A stretch of 31,184 nucleotides of DNA from CAUZSN01 sp963582345. Lineage in GTDB: Bacteria > Planctomycetota > Planctomycetia > Planctomycetales > Planctomycetaceae. The stretch is from NCBI GenBank assembly GCA_963582345.1, contig CAUZSN010000020.1, positions 1-31,184 of the forward strand, read 5' to 3'. The notes beneath the pieces were generated by a model. That model ran no database searches, was not told where the DNA came from, and saw only the letters and a list, made by a program, of their open reading frames with translations. Shown here piece after piece: positions 26,323 to 31,184 of this stretch. The translations under genes and the position numbers were made by a program. The first letter of the stretch is position 1. Every line of letters begins with the position of its first letter.

Positions 26323-27321
26323 TCAAGTGAACGGACACGCAGCCAATTGGCCAGTTTCTTTCTCTTCCAATGACGGGATATTGACCATGCATTCGTTTTG
26401 GACGATTGCGCAGCGTGGATGGAAACTACAACCGCAAGGTTTGTTCAATGGCGAAGGAATCTCGCCTTTTAGACGGATACGTTCCGTCCGCTTGGCCGTT
26501 GGATCAGGGCGAGGAACAGCCGAAAGCAACGCACGCGAGTAGGGATGCGCCGGCTGATGATAGACAGTCTCGGCACCACCAATTTCAACCATGCTACCCA
26601 AATACATTACGGCAATGCGGTCGCTGATGTGATAAACCACAGAAAGATCGTGAGCCACAAACAGGTATGTCAAGCCAAAATCATCCTGCAAGTCCAGCAA
26701 CAGATTGATCACCTGACTTTGAACGGAAACGTCCAGCGCCGAGACCGGTTCATCCGCAACAACCAGTGTCGGGTTAACGGCCAATGCACGAGCAATTCCG
26801 ATTCGCTGGCGTTGACCACCACTAAATTCGTGCGGATACCGCATAGCGTACTCCGGCTGAAGTCCAACTCGCTCTAATAGCCGAAACACGCGCTCACGCC
26901 GCTGGTTCGGCGTTTTCGCACTGTGAACCTTGAGTGGCCGTTCGACAATCTCCTGTACGGTCATGCGCGGATTGAGTGATGAAAACGGGTCCTGAAAAAT
27001 AATCTGGAGCTGCTCGCGGAATGGCTTCATTCTTGTTCGGTTTAGTGACAATAGATCAACCGCTTCCTTTTGCGTATGAAATATTATTTCTCCCTCTAGA
27101 TGCACTCCGGGCGCCGTTTCTCGAAGGATATTGCAAATCGCCTTGGCAACGGTCGTTTTTCCACAACCCGACTCGCCGACCAACCCCAGCGTCTCGCCCT
27201 TGTACAGCGTGAAAGAAAGGTCGTCGACCGCGCAGACTTCCGCCACTTTGTGACGAAACACGCCGCCCCAGATGGGGAACCGGACGCTCAAGTTCCGCAC
27301 TTCTAACAACGGCTCGCTCAT
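26323..27321 (-). CDS. Peptide ABC transporter ATPase (OppF/DppF type)
   Basis: A 332-residue ATP-binding subunit for peptide import. Walker A is 'GLVGESGCGKTT', the Q-loop is 'IIFQDPFSSLNPR', the signature is 'FSGGQRQRIGIARAL', Walker B is 'LVVADEPVSALD' and the switch His is in 'VAHDLS'. The C-terminal oligopeptide-transporter extension, with 'CGCSFHPRCAI', is present. The 'SSLNPRMTV' segment and the presence of a second ATPase gene beside it mark it as the F-type partner. Its ATG overlaps the stop of the D-type gene by four bases (ATGA), so both are made together. It is the last gene of the transporter operon. Confidence 0.94.
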   Translation of the reverse strand: MSEPLLEVRNLSVRFPIWGGVFRHKVAEVCAVDDLSFTLYKGETLGLVGESGCGKTTVAKAICNILRETAPGVHLEGEIIFHTQKEAVDLLSLNRTRMKPFREQLQIIFQDPFSSLNPRMTVQEIVERPLKVHSAKTPNQRRERVFRLLERVGLQPEYAMRYPHEFSGGQRQRIGIARALAVNPTLVVADEPVSALDVSVQSQVINLLLDLQDDFGLTYLFVAHDLSVVYHISDRIAVMYLGSMVEIGGAETVYHQPAHPYSRALLSAVPRPDPTAKRTERIRLKGEIPSPLNKPCGCSFHPRCAIVQNECMVNIPSLEEKETGQLAACPFT

Positions 27322-28343
27322 TTCGCATCATCCTCCAACAAATGACAGCGGACGAAATGACCGTCACCAAGATCGTACAGCCGCGGTTTCTCAGTTCGGC
27401 ACCGATCGATCACCTCGCTGCAACGTGTGCAGAATTTACAGCCAGCGGGCATTTCCATGATTGAAGGGACGTTGCCAGGAATGGTGTAAAGTCTCTCTTC
27501 TTTCTTGCCGCTGGTGCTAGGAAGCGAAGCGAGCAAACCTTTCGTGTAGGGATGTCGAGGATCATGGAAGACCTGTTCGGCAGTACCAACTTCCTGGACC
27601 ATTCCACCGTACATCACAACGACACGTTGGCACGTCTCGGCAACGACTGCCAAATCGTGAGTAATCAGAATAATCGACGCTCCGGTTTGTTTTCGTTCCA
27701 GTTCGAGCATCAACTCGAGAATTTGCGCCTGAGTCGTTACATCCAACGCAGTTGTCGGCTCGTCGGCAATTAGAATTTTCGGGTGACAAACCAACGCCAA
27801 GGCGATCATGACACGCTGCCGCATGCCTCCGGAAAACTGATGGGGAAAATCGTTCATGCGTTTCCGCGCGTCGGGAATACCGACCCGCTCGAGCATCTCA
27901 ACAGCACGGTCGAACGCTTCACGTCGCCGCACAGGTTCGTGAGTTAAAACCGTTTCCATGACCTGCATTCCAATTGTAAAGACCGGATTTAATGCGGTCA
28001 TCGGTTCCTGAAAAATCATCGCTATCTGGGTTCCGCGCACGTCGCGCATTTGCTCATACGTCACATGCAACAGGTCCTGACCATCGAACAGTATTTGTCC
28101 AGCCGAAATGTTACCGGGTGGATCAGGAATCAACCGCATAATGGACAGCGCCGCCACGGTTTTTCCCGATCCTGACTCACCCACAACTCCCAGCACTTCA
28201 CCGGGATATAGATCGAATGAAACTCCGTCGACGGCTTTGGCCAGACCGTCGTCGATGCGGAACGTCACTTCCAAATCGCGGACGCTCAAAATGGGCGACC
28301 GCGGCGCTTCCGTCAATGGATTGGACAATTCAACGTTGGCCAT
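27318..28343 (-). CDS. Peptide ABC transporter ATPase (OppD/DppD type)
   Basis: A 341-residue ATP-binding subunit. Walker A is 'GVVGESGSGKT', the Q-loop region is 'MIFQEPMTALNPVF', the signature is 'FSGGMRQRVMIALAL', Walker B is 'ILIADEPTTALD', and 'LITHDLAVVAE' holds the switch His. The C-terminal OppD-type extension has four cysteines around 'CKFCTRCSEVIDRC', a pattern reported in some family members to carry an iron-sulfur cluster. Its first base overlaps the stop of the upstream permease gene (TGATG). In the E. coli Yej system the two ATPases are one fused protein; here they are separate genes. Confidence 0.94.
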   Translation of the reverse strand: MANVELSNPLTEAPRSPILSVRDLEVTFRIDDGLAKAVDGVSFDLYPGEVLGVVGESGSGKTVAALSIMRLIPDPPGNISAGQILFDGQDLLHVTYEQMRDVRGTQIAMIFQEPMTALNPVFTIGMQVMETVLTHEPVRRREAFDRAVEMLERVGIPDARKRMNDFPHQFSGGMRQRVMIALALVCHPKILIADEPTTALDVTTQAQILELMLELERKQTGASIILITHDLAVVAETCQRVVVMYGGMVQEVGTAEQVFHDPRHPYTKGLLASLPSTSGKKEERLYTIPGNVPSIMEMPAGCKFCTRCSEVIDRCRTEKPRLYDLGDGHFVRCHLLEDDAK

Positions 28344-29443
28344 CAGCGCAGCCTGCTAAACACCTTCGGATCGAATGCCTCACGCACCGCCTCGCCAATA
28401 AAGACGACAAGTTGTAACGTGACGAACATGGCACCCAGCGGAAACACGACTAAATGCCAGACCTGCAAGTTCTGCTTGGCCTGACTCAACAGTTCACCCC
28501 AACTGGGAGCTGGCGGCGGCAAGCCAAATCCCAGAAAATCAAGTGAAACTAGTGCGACGATATTGGACACGATTGCAAACGGGGCAAAGGTGATGATTGG
28601 TGTCAGCGCGTTGGGCAAAATGTGCCGCGCCATGATCGTCAAGTTGCTCTCGCCAGTGGCAATCGCAGCGGCGACGTAATCTTTGGCCTTCTCGCGGTAG
28701 AATTCACCGCGAATGTAGTACGTGATCGACATCCAGCCAAACATCGCTAGGATCAGCGCCAAGAGCTTAAAACTGGGCTCAAATATCGACGCCAGAATAA
28801 TCACCGTGTAAAGAAACGGGATGGCTCCCCAAATCTCGACGCAACGTTGACCGAAAATGTCGATCCAACGGCCATAGTATCCCAAGACCGCTCCTACCAG
28901 GATCCCAAACGTGTAGGTCGCGCTGATGACCAGCAGCGAGAAGCTAATGGAAGTACGATACCCATAGGTCAATCGCACGAACACATCTCGTCCGCGGTCA
29001 TCAGTGCCCATCCAATGTGCAGCCGATGGTGGATGCGGCGGCGAGCCTTCCAGTTCCAGAAACCCTTCATTCGGGTGATACGGAATGGGCGGCAGCAACA
29101 ACCAATTACCTGATTTCTGCTTTTTAAATTGGCGTTTCAGCATTCTGTAGTCGGTTTCGCCTTGAAGCGGCACGCCCGACTCGTCGGCTTGTTTGAACAC
29201 CTGAGCCAAGTAGATACTTTCACGGCCAATTTCAAACGTCTCGAAAAAATACGTCTTTATTGCAGGAAAATAGTAGTGACCCTGATAGTGGACAACGATT
29301 GCTCGATTGCTCATCAAAAATGGCAGTAAAAACGACAGCGTGTACGTTCCGATCAAGATCAGAAAGCTATAATACCCTCGCTTCAACCGGCGAAACCGGC
29401 GAAGTCGCAACCGCAACGGCGAAAAGGATTTTCGAGCAGCCAT
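28343..29443 (-). CDS. Peptide ABC transporter permease, YejE-like
   Basis: A 366-residue inner-membrane permease. A basic N-terminus is followed by a first membrane helix ('YYSFLILIGTYTLSFLLPFLM'). A long external segment has 'YQGHYYFPAIKTY' and 'ETDYRMLKRQF', the feature that separates YejE-type permeases from ordinary OppC. Then comes 'HWMGTDDRGRDVFVRLTYGYRTS', and the permease core carries the ATPase-coupling loop 'AAAIATGESNLTIMARHILPNALTP'. The closing segment 'DFLGFGLPPPAPSWGELL' is typical. The ATG at 29443 fits the basic start; a longer frame from 29515 would be translated through an inverted repeat. No Shine-Dalgarno sequence precedes it, and the repeat lies only four bases upstream. 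Confidence 0.92.
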   Translation of the reverse strand: MAARKSFSPLRLRLRRFRRLKRGYYSFLILIGTYTLSFLLPFLMSNRAIVVHYQGHYYFPAIKTYFFETFEIGRESIYLAQVFKQADESGVPLQGETDYRMLKRQFKKQKSGNWLLLPPIPYHPNEGFLELEGSPPHPPSAAHWMGTDDRGRDVFVRLTYGYRTSISFSLLVISATYTFGILVGAVLGYYGRWIDIFGQRCVEIWGAIPFLYTVIILASIFEPSFKLLALILAMFGWMSITYYIRGEFYREKAKDYVAAAIATGESNLTIMARHILPNALTPIITFAPFAIVSNIVALVSLDFLGFGLPPPAPSWGELLSQAKQNLQVWHLVVFPLGAMFVTLQLVVFIGEAVREAFDPKVFSRLR

Positions 29444-29447
29444 GAAC

Positions 29448-29506
29448 GTAGGGTGGACATCGCCCACCACTTTCGTAGAGATTTTTGTGGGCAGTGCCCA
29501 CTCTAC
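29448..29506. repeat. Imperfect inverted repeat, copy 2
   Basis: The arms gtagggtggacatcgcccac and gtgggcagtgcccactctac are imperfect reverse complements around a short AT-rich loop. The 59 bases occupy nearly the whole 68-base gap between the YejB-like stop and the YejE-like start. The arm sequence matches copy 1 at 24743-24811, so this is a dispersed miniature repeat rather than a unique terminator. Confidence 0.78.
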
Positions 29507-29511
29507 CAAAC

Positions 29512-30624
29512 TCACTCAAATCGAATTCTTGGATCAATTAACGAGTACAAAATGTCCGAAATAATGTTTCCTGAAAGAATTAATACGGTATTGATGGCCA
29601 ACACGCCCATGACGACGGTGTAGTCTCGGCCGACGATCGACGTATAGCCCAGATAGCCGATGCCGTCGATATTGAACACGAATTCGATCAGATACGATCC
29701 TGCCATGACCACACTAATAGCGTGTCCCAACCCGGTCGCCAACGGGATCAACGAGTTTCTCATGGCATGCAAGAAAATCACACGTCTCGGCGAAATGCCT
29801 TTGGCGAACGCCGTGCGCACGTAGTCCTGCCCCAGATTTTCCATGAGCGAGTTTTTTGTCAGCACTGTCAACGTGGCAAAACTGCCAATCATGTAGCATA
29901 CAACCGGCAGAAACATATGGTAGATGTTGTCGATCAGCTTCGAAAACATGGACAGCCGGTCCCAATCAAACGAGCCAAAGTCATCGCTGACGTTTTCCTG
30001 GTCGTCGATCGCCTTGGCCAGTGCTGGCAAATCGTCGTACGAGCTAGTCTTGACATCACCTAAAGGCAGCACGTGGTAGAAACGCCCGCTGGCCAGAAAG
30101 ACCAGCATCAATGCTCCGAAGGCCCAACCCGGAATTGAGTAACCGATAAAAACCATAGCTGAGCTGGAAAAATCGAAGATGGATCCGTGCCGCAGAGCCT
30201 TGGCGATTCCCAACGGAATCGAAACCAAGTACGCCAGGATAAATCCGGTCAGACCAAATGTTAGGCTAATCGGGAAGCGGCTTGAAATCAGGTTCCAAAC
30301 TGGTTCGCGGTATGTATAGGATGTACCCAAATCCAACGTGCATACTCTTGCCAACCAACGAAAATAGGCAATGTAACCCGGCTTGTCCTGATCAAAGGAC
30401 TTCTTCATCTCTTCAAGCGCCCCTGCGGGAATCTCAGACGTCGGATCGGTGATACTCCCGCCCGAACCGCCTGCTTCACCGACTGCGGCAGCCATGCGGA
30501 TGCGCATGATTTCGCGCTCCAGGGGACCTCCGGGAACTAGCCGAGTGATGGTGAACGCGATGATCGTGACCCCAAGGAAAGTGGGGATGATCAACAGCAG
30601 ACGGCGAATAAAGTAAGCGGTCAT
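29512..30624 (-). CDS. Peptide ABC transporter permease, YejB-like
   Basis: A 370-residue inner-membrane permease. It begins 'MTAYFIRRLLLIIPTFLGVTIIAF', the standard N-terminal helix of OppB/DppB permeases, and continues with 'VPGGPLE'. A long insert after the first helix (about 40-100), then 'YFRWLARVCTLDLGTSY' and a second insert around 195-245 match the YejB type rather than the shorter DppB. The coupling loop is 'DYVRTAFAKGISPRRVIFLHAMRNSLIPL', and the end 'YSLIDPRIRFE' is typical. The ATG at 30624 was chosen because the next upstream candidate adds 17 hydrophilic residues. It follows the binding-protein gene by about 160 bases. Confidence 0.93.
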   Translation of the reverse strand: MTAYFIRRLLLIIPTFLGVTIIAFTITRLVPGGPLEREIMRIRMAAAVGEAGGSGGSITDPTSEIPAGALEEMKKSFDQDKPGYIAYFRWLARVCTLDLGTSYTYREPVWNLISSRFPISLTFGLTGFILAYLVSIPLGIAKALRHGSIFDFSSSAMVFIGYSIPGWAFGALMLVFLASGRFYHVLPLGDVKTSSYDDLPALAKAIDDQENVSDDFGSFDWDRLSMFSKLIDNIYHMFLPVVCYMIGSFATLTVLTKNSLMENLGQDYVRTAFAKGISPRRVIFLHAMRNSLIPLATGLGHAISVVMAGSYLIEFVFNIDGIGYLGYTSIVGRDYTVVMGVLAINTVLILSGNIISDILYSLIDPRIRFE

Positions 30625-30785
30625 CGACAACGTAAAGGTTATATGATACTCGTTCAAACAGTGCCGCTGATGCAAACCGACATCAGCAAAGCCAGTGGCA
30701 ATTATGAAACAAAATCTGTCGGCCCACTATATCAGCCTGTCATTTTCAGGTCGGCTTACCCCATTATTCGCGAACCGTCAATCCG

Positions 30786-31184
30786 CTAATTCAACCCGAA
30801 GGTTTCCCCCTCGACATCATCCCACGGGCGGATCTCGACCGGTGGAATCGGGCCGATCGGAGCTCCACTTTTTCGGGCTGCTTTCAGTTTCTGCTCTTTG
30901 TCCGGGTCAACCCACCACGTCGAAAAGACCCCACGCCAATCCGAATACTTGTGCATCACAGTCTTTGACATTCCAAACTTGTTCCAATACAAAATGCGTT
31001 CGCAGGGAAGGTACCAAGCCAGGGTATACGGATGCTCGTTGAAAATCACGGCATCCAACTGCTTCAACAATTCGATGCGTTTGGTTAGGTCGAATTCCTG
31101 ATCGTATTGTTCGATTAGCTTGTCAGCGGCCTCGCTCTTCAAGCCGGTGATATTGTTACTTCCCTTCTTGTCCGCCATTTTGCT
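30786..31184 (-). CDS. Peptide ABC transporter binding protein, C-terminal part (truncated by the window)
   Basis: The last 132 codons of an extracellular solute-binding protein, family 5; the rest lies beyond the window's end. The visible part begins '(SK)MADKKGSNNITGLKSEAADKLIEQY', continues with 'LTKRIELLKQLDAVIFNEHPYTLAWYLP' and 'RILYWNKFGMSK', and ends '...EGETFGLN'. These are the usual C-terminal landmarks of YejA-like peptide-binding proteins. It is the first gene of the transporter operon and would deliver peptides to the YejB/YejE-like permease in the periplasm. The open frame continues past 31184 with no stop, so it is not a complete short gene. Confidence 0.88.
   Translation of the reverse strand, partial: SKMADKKGSNNITGLKSEAADKLIEQYDQEFDLTKRIELLKQLDAVIFNEHPYTLAWYLPCERILYWNKFGMSKTVMHKYSDWRGVFSTWWVDPDKEQKLKAARKSGAPIGPIPPVEIRPWDDVEGETFGLN

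Overview
The window looks like a stretch of a Planctomycetes chromosome, most likely from the Pirellulales or a close relative. The evidence is a pseudopilin-like DUF1559 protein, a WD40 protein with a planctomycete-type CxxCH cytochrome domain, an ExbD gene coupled to a squalene-cyclase-like toroid protein, a zinc-ribbon/membrane/transthyretin-like protein, and an AroD-AroE fusion. Placement below phylum is inference. I see no tRNA, rRNA, CRISPR array, integrase or transposase, so this is mostly ordinary chromosome with lineage-specific genes.

Left part, plus strand (about 260-13500). A secreted PQQ-type beta-propeller is followed by a tight nucleotide-synthesis cluster, purH-pyrF. A HhH-GPD DNA glycosylase gene overlaps pyrF but is broken by a frameshift. 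Next come exbD and a translationally coupled 711-residue membrane-anchored toroid protein, then a DUF1559 pseudopilin-like protein and a zinc-ribbon membrane protein. A DUF1844 protein, a PhnP-like metallo-hydrolase and a small helical protein lie close together, followed by a flavin reductase and an unrecognised beta-rich protein.

Middle (13624-21014). On the minus strand are an AroD-AroE fusion that has lost most catalytic residues of both halves and an orphan HlyD/RND-type adaptor. A plus-strand methyltransferase with a Trm112-like zinc ribbon follows. Then, on the minus strand, come a secreted coiled-coil/cytochrome/WD40 protein and a 29-residue, extremely basic protein.

Right part, minus strand (21014-31184). 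Purine nucleoside phosphorylase, a divergent IleRS-like protein and trmL run in one direction. Further upstream are a very acidic 68-residue protein and a peptide ABC importer. The importer permeases resemble YejB/YejE, the two ATPases are separate genes, and the window cuts off the binding-protein gene. Two copies of a roughly 60-70 bp imperfect inverted repeat lie in intergenic gaps of these two minus-strand runs.

The most interesting points are the ExbD-toroid pair without an adjacent ExbB, the IleRS-like protein with all its signature motifs altered, the AroDE-like probable pseudoenzyme, the small basic protein and the intra-operon inverted repeats. Start codons were moved from the longest reading frame where a Shine-Dalgarno sequence, family length or a repeat argued for it.
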